A DNA stretch of 33,708 nucleotides from Verrucomicrobiota bacterium (GTDB lineage Bacteria; Chlamydiota; Chlamydiia; Chlamydiales; SM23-39). Positions within the stretch are counted from its first letter, which is position 1. Each line of letters starts with the position of its first letter. Position numbers and translations under genes: made by a program. The notes beneath the pieces were generated by a model. That model was not told where the DNA came from, did not search any database, and was given only the letters and a program-made list of their open reading frames with translations. The DNA is taken from the NCBI GenBank assembly GCA_028873375.1, contig JAGWKU010000004.1:1-33708 (forward strand), given 5' to 3'. Below, piece after piece: positions 25,054 through 33,708 of this stretch.

Positions 25054-25902
25054 ATGACAAAAACACAAACGATTTGCATCTCCTATGAAGGCGTGCAGGT
25101 ATCTATCAATTCACAACAAATTCCGCCTACCCCCTGTCCTGTTACACAGGCGATTTTTTCGAACTGTCGCCCAAAAGAGCAGATAACTCATTTTAATGAT
25201 GTCGTTCCTGACATGGTGGAATTAAAATCGAAGATCATTCGCTTTGGAGACATCGATGCCCAGCTCACAAATTCAAAAAAATGTTCCCATCTCGTTTGTG
25301 CTTATTTGAAAACAGGCTTCCTTGTCGCACTCCTCGCTCTCACTGTCTTCTCCACCCTCTTTTTAGCCCCTTCTGCTGCTCCCATTGCCGCCTTCTCATT
25401 TTTAGGACTCTGCCTGTTTTCAGTTCTCTTTTACGCTCTAGCAAAAGACCAAATCCTCCACGCAGAAAGATTGCGCATTGGGAATGACCAGGTCAAAGGT
25501 CCTTGGTATGCTCCAAATAGTGCTACACAGCTGCTTCATTGGCTTTTTTTTACTCTCACAGGAGGCCCACTCATTGGAGGATTCTTTTTACCGCTCCATG
25601 AAACTCGTAGACGTGCCGCTCGGTGGGAAAGAGTAGAACAAGAAAAACTGCAAGACCTTGTGACTGCAATTAAGGACGCTCGAGCGTTTTATAAAACGCA
25701 TCTCCCCGCAATCCGTTCTTCGCTGAACTTGACGACTAACTCCGATCGTGTCCTAGAGGAAAGCTACGCAAAGGCATCACGGGAACTAGAGGCTCAACTT
25801 GATTTCTTAAGCAAGTTCGGCCCTCTATCCGATAATCCTTTTGATGAAGATTGTCACGTGGACAGGACAGGACAGGCGGGAGATTCCTCACAGCCTCTAT
25901 AA
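25054..25902 (+). CDS. Inc-like two-TM-pair paralog 3
   Basis: CISYEGVQVSI N-terminus; KTGFLVALLALTVFSTLFLAPSAAPIAAFSFLGLCLFSVLFY; PWYAPN; GGPLIGGFFLPLHETRRRAARWE. Confidence 0.75.
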   Translation: MTKTQTICISYEGVQVSINSQQIPPTPCPVTQAIFSNCRPKEQITHFNDVVPDMVELKSKIIRFGDIDAQLTNSKKCSHLVCAYLKTGFLVALLALTVFSTLFLAPSAAPIAAFSFLGLCLFSVLFYALAKDQILHAERLRIGNDQVKGPWYAPNSATQLLHWLFFTLTGGPLIGGFFLPLHETRRRAARWERVEQEKLQDLVTAIKDARAFYKTHLPAIRSSLNLTTNSDRVLEESYAKASRELEAQLDFLSKFGPLSDNPFDEDCHVDRTGQAGDSSQPL

Positions 25903-27650
25903 ATAAGTCCCCGTTGCGGATCGAGAGTTACCTCTTCGTTTTCGCGGAGGACATTCATGGCGCCGTCAGCGCGCGACATGACGGAAATGCCGACGCTTTT
26001 GGCGACGTGAGCGGCGTATTGCTCGGAAGCCGAGTCGCCGAGCGAGTTTTGAAGGACTACGCCGGCGGCTTCTTGGAGAATGGGGAGAAAGGTGTTATCG
26101 CAGTGAGGGATGATGACGAGGCGCCCTTTGTAGTCGGCTGGATCGCGTCCTTCAGGAGAAAGGACGATCGAGACCTTAGCGGCGACTTTTGGGCCATAAC
26201 CCTTGTGACCACGAACGAGAACTTCTCCGATATTTTCTACCGACATCATATTGGTCGATCCCTTCTTGCCGAAGGGAACTCCGGCCGTGACGACCACGAC
26301 ATCGCCAAAGGAAATAAGACCCTCTGCAAGAGCATAGGAGCTGGCAGCAGCAAAGGCCTCTTTGGCATTGGTGCAGCCATCGAGGAAGATGGGAATGACC
26401 CCCCAATTGAGAGCCAGCTGATGATAGGTGGAGAGATCGGGCGTCACCGCAATGATCGGCATTTCAGGTCGCAAACGGGAGACGAGACGCGCGGTTGCGC
26501 CGCTCGTGGTGAAGGCAAAGATCGCTTTCGCATTTGCGCTATAAGCAGTTTTGACGGAGGCCATCGCAACGGCCGATGAGATATCGTGATAGTCGCGCTG
26601 GGTGTGGTACTCGAAAAAGGCCCGGTAGTTGCAGTCGGATTCCGCTTCGCGAGCGATGCTCCGCATCCGCTGCACTGCTTCGATCGGATATTTGCCTACC
26701 GCCGTCTCTCCCGAGAGCATGATGCACGAGGTGCAGTCGTAAATCGCATTGGCGACATCGGAAGCTTCCGCTCGAGTGGGGCGAGGATTGGCGATCATCG
26801 ATTCAAGCATTTGCGTCGCCGTGATCGATGGCTTGCATGCCTGGTAGCACTTCCGAATCATCAATTTTTGTAACTTGGGGACGAGGGCGAGGTCGAGTTC
26901 GACGCCGAGATCGCCGCGGGCGATCATGATGCCGTCAGATACTTGAATGATCTGATCGAGGTTTTCTACCCCCTGCGTGCTCTCGATTTTAGCGATGACG
27001 AGAATCTCCGGATTCCCCTCTTTCGCCAATAACTCTTTGATCGAGAGAACATGATGGGCCGAGCGGATGAACGAGGCAGCGATGAATTCGACATTTTGTT
27101 CGCAGCCAAACTTCAGATCCTCGACATCCTTGGCGGTCATCGCCGGCAGAGGCAAATTCGCGCCGGGGATGTTCATCTTCTTGCCGCTCTTCAAAATCCC
27201 GTTGTTCTCGATTTCTAAAACGGCCGAATTGGATTCCTTTTCGACCACTTGCGCGATGATGTAGCCATCGTCGAACAGAACTTTCAAACCCACGGTCAGC
27301 GCATCGATCACCTCGGCCGGGTGGATCGAGATCGCGTCGATTCCGTCGCCCTCTTTTCCAAGCCGAATCCGCTGCCCTGCGTGCAAATGAAGCGCATCGC
27401 CCTTCACCTTGCCGAGCCGCATCTCAGGCCCCTGTGTGTCGAGCATGATGGCGACCGGCCGCCCCATCTTCTCCCGGGCCTTCTTCAAGTTCTCAATCCG
27501 GTGGAGATGCTCCTCTCGGGTTCCGTGGCTCAAATTCAACCGAGCAACATTCATCCCGGCCTCGATCAGAGCCACGATTTTATCGAAGCTCGAGACCGCC
27601 GGCCCGATCGTACAGACAATTTTTGTGCGCATCACCATAATTTTTATCAT
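25854..27650 (-). CDS. pyk: Pyruvate kinase with C-terminal PEP-utilising-like extension
   Basis: MRTKIVCTIGPAVSS, MIARGDLGVE, CKPSITATQMLESM, SGETAVGKYPIEAV; C-terminus EVTLDPQRGLIYRG. Confidence 0.96.
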   Translation of the reverse strand: MIKIMVMRTKIVCTIGPAVSSFDKIVALIEAGMNVARLNLSHGTREEHLHRIENLKKAREKMGRPVAIMLDTQGPEMRLGKVKGDALHLHAGQRIRLGKEGDGIDAISIHPAEVIDALTVGLKVLFDDGYIIAQVVEKESNSAVLEIENNGILKSGKKMNIPGANLPLPAMTAKDVEDLKFGCEQNVEFIAASFIRSAHHVLSIKELLAKEGNPEILVIAKIESTQGVENLDQIIQVSDGIMIARGDLGVELDLALVPKLQKLMIRKCYQACKPSITATQMLESMIANPRPTRAEASDVANAIYDCTSCIMLSGETAVGKYPIEAVQRMRSIAREAESDCNYRAFFEYHTQRDYHDISSAVAMASVKTAYSANAKAIFAFTTSGATARLVSRLRPEMPIIAVTPDLSTYHQLALNWGVIPIFLDGCTNAKEAFAAASSYALAEGLISFGDVVVVTAGVPFGKKGSTNMMSVENIGEVLVRGHKGYGPKVAAKVSIVLSPEGRDPADYKGRLVIIPHCDNTFLPILQEAAGVVLQNSLGDSASEQYAAHVAKSVGISVMSRADGAMNVLRENEEVTLDPQRGLIYRGCEESPACPVLST

Positions 27651-27683
27651 ACCTGAAGAGAGGATTTGGTCAAATCTTCTCTA

Positions 27684-28913
27684 TCACATGAAGCCATTCA
27701 TGCGAGGCCCCAGGTCTGTTCGATCGTAGGTTGTAGTAGGGGGGATATTGAACACGGGGTCTACCAATGGTCTGCTTGAAAATTCGATTCGGAAAGGAAG
27801 GCGCTGTTGTTGAAGGCTTCTCACTGCTCCGTCGAGCTCATCGCTTCCTCGATAACCTCCAATTTTCAGGTTTTTCAAGTGAACAAAGCGAGAAAACTGA
27901 TCGATTTCCTCTGCGGTCAAATGAACCCCCTCTAAATTCAATATTTCTAGCTTTTCCAAATGGGCCAAAGCATCGGCAATCGTAACAACACTCACGACTT
28001 GATCGGGAAAGCAATGATTCAGAGATAAAATCTCTAACTGATGACACTCAGTAAACATAAACAAAGAGTCTTGATTTTCAAGAGGGTTATTGTCTAGATA
28101 CACGAGGATTAGGTTGGGAAGAAAAACGTCAATGTTTGTGATTTGATTGTCAGAAAGATTGAGAATTGCAAGCGAACGACAAGACTGAGCTATCCTTGCA
28201 AGGATTGTTGCTGTTATACCGCACTGATTAAGCCAGAGAGATTTCAATTGCACAAGACGGCTAAGAGAGGTGGCAATTTGGTCGATATTAGCAGAGAGAT
28301 CGCGAAAGTTTTGAGGAGAGAAAGTTCGCGTGTCAATTTCAAAACGGCTAATCGTCGGCTTGGAAGCGATGATATTCATTATCCCAAGAGAAGGCGGGCG
28401 CGTTAAATCTACTTCTTTAAGTTGCTCCTTTCCCTTCAAACATCTTTCATAAAAAGCAGTCGTTCGCTGATCCGCAGTTTCTCCATCCTTTATCGCTGCC
28501 AATGTTCCTTTAAAAAGAGTCACGCTTTTCAATCCAACCAGTTGATTAACAACTGCTTCCATTCTTGAAGCTATCTCCTCCTTTTTTGGTCCGTCAGAGG
28601 GAAGAGAAAAATAGAGGGTCTTAATATTGTATTTAAAGCAGTCAAAATAATACCGTTCAGGAGCAGAAAAAGATTCTATCTTCCAATCAGCTTCCTTCAA
28701 ACGATTTAAAAATTCTCCCATTGTCCGCCCAACCTTTTGCAAAAGATCGAGATAATCTCCTCCCGCATAATCGAGAACCAGCGGAGCGAGGTCGTCGCCT
28801 GCATTGCGTTTATTTCCCTCTGCAAAGCAGGATCGAAGAGCTTCGTACACGTTTAATTGTTCGTTTTGTTCGGAGGTAAGACACCACCACCTCCATAGGG
28901 TGCAGCTATTCAT
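27684..28913 (-). CDS. Leucine-rich repeat protein A
   Basis: LVQLKSLWLNQCGI, SLAILNLSDNQITNIDVFLPNLILVYLDNNPLENQ, LEKLEILNLEGVHLT. Confidence 0.85.
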   Translation of the reverse strand: MNSCTLWRWWCLTSEQNEQLNVYEALRSCFAEGNKRNAGDDLAPLVLDYAGGDYLDLLQKVGRTMGEFLNRLKEADWKIESFSAPERYYFDCFKYNIKTLYFSLPSDGPKKEEIASRMEAVVNQLVGLKSVTLFKGTLAAIKDGETADQRTTAFYERCLKGKEQLKEVDLTRPPSLGIMNIIASKPTISRFEIDTRTFSPQNFRDLSANIDQIATSLSRLVQLKSLWLNQCGITATILARIAQSCRSLAILNLSDNQITNIDVFLPNLILVYLDNNPLENQDSLFMFTECHQLEILSLNHCFPDQVVSVVTIADALAHLEKLEILNLEGVHLTAEEIDQFSRFVHLKNLKIGGYRGSDELDGAVRSLQQQRLPFRIEFSSRPLVDPVFNIPPTTTYDRTDLGPRMNGFM

Positions 28914-28931
28914 AAAAATTCCTTTTTATAT

Positions 28932-30173
28932 TTAATGCATCCGAGCGAGTCTGACCTCTCGCCGCTCTTCTGCTTCTCGTTCTGCTTCTGAAAGAAGAGG
29001 ATAAAATTCCACTTGGAGGTCGGGTCTGCTATCACGCAATTCTTTTACCGCTGAAGTCAATGAATTACTACCTGGATAGCTCCCTATTCTTAATTCTTTT
29101 AAATACGCAAATTGAGAAAACTTGATGACGTCAGAAGAATTCATCACACAACCACCTACGTCAAGGCGCCGTAGCTTTCGGAGGGGAGCAAGAGCTTCGA
29201 TCAAGGCGTCTACGAGGCCTCTGTTGAAAACGAGTGAGTTTTGGAGAGATAATACCTCTAAATTTTGGCATTGTCTCAAGTGAGCTAATTCTTCCATCGG
29301 AAACCGATTGGAGCGAACATTATAGGAACCCACATCTAGCATTCTAAGCCGAGGCAATAAATTGAAAGGAGCTAGGCTTGTGAGTTGATTGGAAGAGAAA
29401 TCTAATTCTTCAATCAAAGGACATGAATCAATCATTTGCCGCACATGAACATCTTGTAGACGGCAATAGCCCAACGTCAATTTTTTTAATCCCCTCAAAC
29501 GCTGTACCGAAGTCACGACATAAGCTGCCGGCGGATGAATAGGATCCGGATTGAGGAAAGGAGTTGGATTCGAGAGGTGAAACGCTGTCAGGTCTGTTTT
29601 CCTTGTCAGAGCCTCAAATACTAAGAGGGTCATCGGAAGTTTAGCTCTTATTTCTGTGATTTTTTTCTTTTCCTCTAAAATCCGCTGATAGAATGCGCTT
29701 GTTGCTCGATCATCGTAAGGATAGGCCCACCATCCCCAATAGCCGATTGTTTGGGGATCTAGACTCGTTCCTCCATCGACGGAAATTGCTTTTAGATCCA
29801 ATGCCTCCCAGACAATGGTATGAATTCGCTCCATTTGTTTCTTAGATGTCTCGCACGTCCAATAATAAGGGAGATCCCCCAGATGGGTGACATGACTTTT
29901 AAAAAGGTCGTAATATTTGCGATTGGGGGAAGAAAGAGAATCGAGATTCCATTCCGCAGTTTTTAACATCTCTCTCATCTGCGCATTCACATGGCCTAGC
30001 ATATCAAAAAATGTTTGGGAGTCCCCGATGTAGTAATCCATAATGATGGGAGCGACATCAGCCCCTTCGTCACATTTCCCTCGTTCAAAAATAGATTGAA
30101 GACATTCATACGCCTCTAACTGTTCCCAACGCTCAGGGGTAAGGGTGAACCATCTCACTATAGTATCGATCAT
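28932..30173 (-). CDS. Leucine-rich repeat protein B (tandem paralog of A)
   Basis: LRGLKKLTLGYCRL, LIEELDFSSNQLTSL, QNLEVLSLQNSLVF, LRKLRRLDVGGCVM; start MIDTIVRWF with SD AAAGGA. Confidence 0.85.
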   Translation of the reverse strand: MIDTIVRWFTLTPERWEQLEAYECLQSIFERGKCDEGADVAPIIMDYYIGDSQTFFDMLGHVNAQMREMLKTAEWNLDSLSSPNRKYYDLFKSHVTHLGDLPYYWTCETSKKQMERIHTIVWEALDLKAISVDGGTSLDPQTIGYWGWWAYPYDDRATSAFYQRILEEKKKITEIRAKLPMTLLVFEALTRKTDLTAFHLSNPTPFLNPDPIHPPAAYVVTSVQRLRGLKKLTLGYCRLQDVHVRQMIDSCPLIEELDFSSNQLTSLAPFNLLPRLRMLDVGSYNVRSNRFPMEELAHLRQCQNLEVLSLQNSLVFNRGLVDALIEALAPLRKLRRLDVGGCVMNSSDVIKFSQFAYLKELRIGSYPGSNSLTSAVKELRDSRPDLQVEFYPLLSEAEREAEERREVRLARMH

Positions 30174-30275
30174 AAAAATCCTTTTTTTGCGCCCTACAGA
30201 ATACCATTGAGACAATCGAAATGTAAAGCCGCTTTGCATTTACGGGAACGCCCTTTTTTGGTAGAATAATTTGTC

Positions 30276-33200
30276 ATGAAAAGACCCCCCATTATTCTCA
30301 AAAAAGTCCGCGTCCATAACTTGAAGGACGTGGACCTGACCCTACAACCGGGCGAGCTGGTTGTTTTCACGGGTGTGTCGGGGTCTGGGAAGTCGTCACT
30401 GGCGTTTGATACGATCTACGTCGAGGGGCAGCGAAGATATATCGAGTCGCTATCGCACCAGGCGAGGCGGAACATGGGCGATCTGCCGAAGCCGGAGGCG
30501 GAGAGCATTTCGGGGATCGCGCCGACGATAGCGATCGAGCAGAAACATGCGGGCAATAATCCAAGGTCGACGGTCGGAACGATGACCGGCGTATATGACT
30601 TTTTGCGGGTGTTGTATGCCCGGATCGCGGTCCCCCATTGCCCGGTGAGCAAGGAGCCGGTGGCGGCGCAGAGCCGAGAGAAGATCATCGCACGGCTGCA
30701 GAGTTTCCCCGAGAAGACGAAGCTGATTGTATTGAGCCCGTATGCGCGTGGGAAAAAAGCCGAATTCAAGGAAGATTTTGCAGAACTTTTATCGAAGGGC
30801 TATACTCGCCTCAGAGTCGATGGCGAGTGGGTCGAACTGGGAACGATCGATCGATTGGATGACGCCCGAGCCCACGATGTCGACCTAGTGATCGACCGAG
30901 TGACCGTGTCGCCAGAGAACCGGAGCCGAATTGCCGAGGCGGTGCAACAGGCGCTGGAGCTCGGCAAAGGGCTCTTTAGCGTCGTCGAAAGCGAGACGAA
31001 AGAAGAAACGGTCTTTTCTCAGTTCGCCTACTCGGTGAAATCGGGGCTGTCGTACGGGCCGCTGGAGCCGTCCGATTTTTCGTTCAACCACCCGGCGGGG
31101 ATGTGCCCAACGTGCCATGGACTGGGTATCTCGCAGGAATTCGATTTAGACAAAATCATCGACCCCAAACTGTCGATTGCTGAGGATTGCTGCTCGATTG
31201 CGAGCTCCTACCAAACCGTCCGCTATGGCAACATCTTCAACAACCTAGCCAAGACCTACAAGTTCAATGTAAAGACGGCGTGGAAAGATCTGTCCGAAAA
31301 AGCAAAGCACGTCTTTTTATACGGCACCGAGCAAAAATGGAGCCGGATGACATTTACCCATCCGGAGAAGAAAACCCGATGGATCGAATTCGTCCGTTGG
31401 CAAGGGGTCATCCACGAGGCAAAAGAGCGACTGACCGCAGCCAAGAGCGAATTGTACCGCAAGAAAATGTTGGAGCTGATGGTGCAGATGGTATGTCCCT
31501 CCTGCCAAGGAGCTCGGATCAAGCCATACCCTGCCGAAGCGCAGCTCGGCGGCAAAAAGGTCGCTGAACTCTCGGCGATGACTCTCGCCGAATTAGAAGC
31601 ATTTTTAAAGCGTCTGCATCTCTCTGATCTCGACAAGATGGTCGCAGAAGAGCTGCTGAAAGAAATTTCAGAGCGACTCTCCTTTCTCGTCCGGGTCGGC
31701 GTCCATTATTTAACGCTGGAAAGAACGTCACCGACATTAAGCGGCGGCGAATCGCAGCGGGTGCGGCTTGCATCGCAAATTGGAGCGGGGCTCGTGGGAG
31801 CGATTTATGTGCTCGACGAGCCATCGATTGGCTTGCACCCTATCGACCACCACAAGCTGATCGACACGCTGAAAAAGTTGCGCGATCAGGGCAACACAGT
31901 GCTTGTCGTCGAGCACGACACCGACACGATGCTCGCCGCCGACTCGATCGTCGACGTGGGTCCCGGCGCCGGATCGCATGGCGGGAAGATTTTAGCGCAC
32001 GGTACCGTGGCCGACGTGATGAAGGTCAAAGAGTCGATCACGGGCGCTTATCTCTCGGGCAAAATGAAGATCGAAGTGCCCGCGGAGCGGCGCAAAATGG
32101 AGCGCTTTCTCGAGATTACAAATGCCAAACACCACAACTTAAAAAACGTCTCGGTGAAAATCCCACTTGGCGGGCTGATTTGTATCGCCGGCGTATCTGG
32201 CTCGGGCAAGTCGTCGCTCATCACCGATATTTTATATCCAGCGCTGTCCAATCTCTTACACAACGCCTCTCTCCCGGTTGGCGCGCACAAAGAAATCAAA
32301 GGTCTTGAACACATCGACAAGGTGATTGCCGTCGATCAAACGCCCATCGGCCGTACGCCCCGCTCAAACGCGGCCACTTACATCAAACTCTTCGACGAAA
32401 TTCGGGACCTTTTTGCCGATTTACCAGAGAGCAAGCTGCGCGGCTTCACGGGAGGCCACTTTAGCTTCAACGTCAAAGAAGGATCGTGCTCCTATTGCAG
32501 CGGACTTGGCCAAGTGCGGATCGACATGGATTTTCTCGAAGATGCGTGGGTCGATTGCCCGCAATGCCGAGGAAAACGGTTTGACCCAGAAATTCTAGCC
32601 GTTCAGTTCAAAGGCAAGAGCATCCACGATGTGCTTGAGACTGACGTGGAGCACGCGCTCGAACTCTTCGATGCACTCCCGCCGATCCGGAAAAAGCTCC
32701 AGGTATTGAGCGAAGTAGGACTCAACTACCTCCGCCTCGGCCAGCCTTCGACGACGTTGTCTGGCGGCGAAGCGCAGAGGATCAAACTCGCAAAAGAGCT
32801 CGTCCGTCCAGCGACCGGTCGCACAATCTACATCCTCGATGAACCGACAACCGGGCTCCATATCCACGACATCCGCCGCTTGATCGCCGTCTTGCATAAA
32901 CTCGTCGAAAAAGGAAATACCGTCCTCGTCATCGAGCACAACATGGACCTCGTGAAAACGGCCGACTGGGTGATCGAACTCGGCCCAGAAGCGGGCGGTG
33001 CTGGCGGAGAACTCGTCGCCGAAGGGACGCCTGAGCAGGTCGCCAAGAAAAAAACAGCGACAGGAATAGCGCTCAAAGCGATCCTCCAAGAAAAACCGGT
33101 GGTACCAACCAAACCAGCTCCTCATACGGGACGAGAAATTACCACTTTGAGCGTAGAAAATGGCCAGCAAAATAACCTCAAGGGCGTCGACGTCGAAATC

Positions 33201-33708
33201 CCGCGCGGCAAGATCACCGTCTTTACAGGGCCTTCCGGCTCAGGAAAATCGTCCCTCGCCTTCGAGACCATCTATGCCGAAGGGCAGCGCCGCTACACTG
33301 AAACGCTCCCCGCCTACTCGCGCCAATATGTAAAACAACTCCCAAAACCCAAAGTCGATCGGATCGAAGGACTCGCCCCCTCGATTGCCCTCGAGCAAAA
33401 AACCGGCGGCCTCAATCCCCGCAGCACCGTCGGCACGCTCACAGAAATCTACGACCACTTGCGCATTCTCTACGCTCACCTCGGCGTGGCGCATTGCCCT
33501 GAAAGCGGCGACGTGATCCGGCACATCAGCAAAGAATTTGTCGTCAGCAAGGTGCTCGAGCTCCCGAAAGGAGAGAAACTCCACATCCTCTCGCCGATCT
33601 CGCTCCAAAAGAAAGAGACGTTTGAGGAACTCGTCGAGCGGTTGGGCCGCCAAGGCTATTTACGGCTCCGTTTAAACGGTACTTACTATGAGTTCGACCA
33701 ACCCATCG
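30276..33708 (+). CDS. uvrA: Excinuclease ABC subunit A, tandem-fused form, truncated by the window end
   Basis: [21 protein letters not shown]; Walker [10 protein letters not shown] (about 30370), GVSGSGKSS (about 32191), GPSGSGKSS (about 33230); [24 protein letters not shown]; a second UvrA N-terminus begins at about 33140. Confidence 0.96.
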   Translation, partial: MKRPPIILKKVRVHNLKDVDLTLQPGELVVFTGVSGSGKSSLAFDTIYVEGQRRYIESLSHQARRNMGDLPKPEAESISGIAPTIAIEQKHAGNNPRSTVGTMTGVYDFLRVLYARIAVPHCPVSKEPVAAQSREKIIARLQSFPEKTKLIVLSPYARGKKAEFKEDFAELLSKGYTRLRVDGEWVELGTIDRLDDARAHDVDLVIDRVTVSPENRSRIAEAVQQALELGKGLFSVVESETKEETVFSQFAYSVKSGLSYGPLEPSDFSFNHPAGMCPTCHGLGISQEFDLDKIIDPKLSIAEDCCSIASSYQTVRYGNIFNNLAKTYKFNVKTAWKDLSEKAKHVFLYGTEQKWSRMTFTHPEKKTRWIEFVRWQGVIHEAKERLTAAKSELYRKKMLELMVQMVCPSCQGARIKPYPAEAQLGGKKVAELSAMTLAELEAFLKRLHLSDLDKMVAEELLKEISERLSFLVRVGVHYLTLERTSPTLSGGESQRVRLASQIGAGLVGAIYVLDEPSIGLHPIDHHKLIDTLKKLRDQGNTVLVVEHDTDTMLAADSIVDVGPGAGSHGGKILAHGTVADVMKVKESITGAYLSGKMKIEVPAERRKMERFLEITNAKHHNLKNVSVKIPLGGLICIAGVSGSGKSSLITDILYPALSNLLHNASLPVGAHKEIKGLEHIDKVIAVDQTPIGRTPRSNAATYIKLFDEIRDLFADLPESKLRGFTGGHFSFNVKEGSCSYCSGLGQVRIDMDFLEDAWVDCPQCRGKRFDPEILAVQFKGKSIHDVLETDVEHALELFDALPPIRKKLQVLSEVGLNYLRLGQPSTTLSGGEAQRIKLAKELVRPATGRTIYILDEPTTGLHIHDIRRLIAVLHKLVEKGNTVLVIEHNMDLVKTADWVIELGPEAGGAGGELVAEGTPEQVAKKKTATGIALKAILQEKPVVPTKPAPHTGREITTLSVENGQQNNLKGVDVEIPRGKITVFTGPSGSGKSSLAFETIYAEGQRRYTETLPAYSRQYVKQLPKPKVDRIEGLAPSIALEQKTGGLNPRSTVGTLTEIYDHLRILYAHLGVAHCPESGDVIRHISKEFVVSKVLELPKGEKLHILSPISLQKKETFEELVERLGRQGYLRLRLNGTYYEFDQPI

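Noticed and set aside
25851-26579. 242-aa plus ORF over the pyk 3' half
   Set aside because: Antisense to strongly supported pyruvate kinase.

Overview
The window looks like a chromosomal segment from an environmental (Chlamydia-like) member of the Chlamydiota. This assignment is an inference from the double-length UvrA, the gene content and the families of two-TM Inc-like proteins. Housekeeping genes: pheS, rplT, rpmI, infC, murB, nusB, cydAB, a cdaA/cdaR-type diadenylate cyclase pair, a GT4 glycosyltransferase plus LpxL-like acyltransferase pair, rsmE, pyk, the 5' part of a tandem-fused uvrA, tRNA-Ser(UGA) and tRNA-Val(GAC). Accessory genes: two Fic proteins, a cluster of bilobed-hydrophobic (Inc-like) paralogs, a KGG-repeat (GsiB-like) stress protein and two tandem LRR proteins. 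The two most unusual items are: (1) a tandem array of about 11 hairpins directly 3' of tRNA-Ser, with conserved linkers, stems that differ by compensatory substitutions, and reiterated copies of the tRNA 3' end; and (2) a ThrRS-derived pseudo-enzyme in the canonical thrS-infC-rpmI-rplT-pheS position that has lost the editing-site and zinc-ligand residues and the anticodon-binding domain, and that starts 4 nt after a tRNA-Val. Other intergenic hairpin and inverted-repeat clusters, phased repeats upstream of a fic gene, a frameshifted gene after cydB and a gene-end duplication flanking a fic gene are also reported. All homology calls come from reading motifs by eye; no searches were run.
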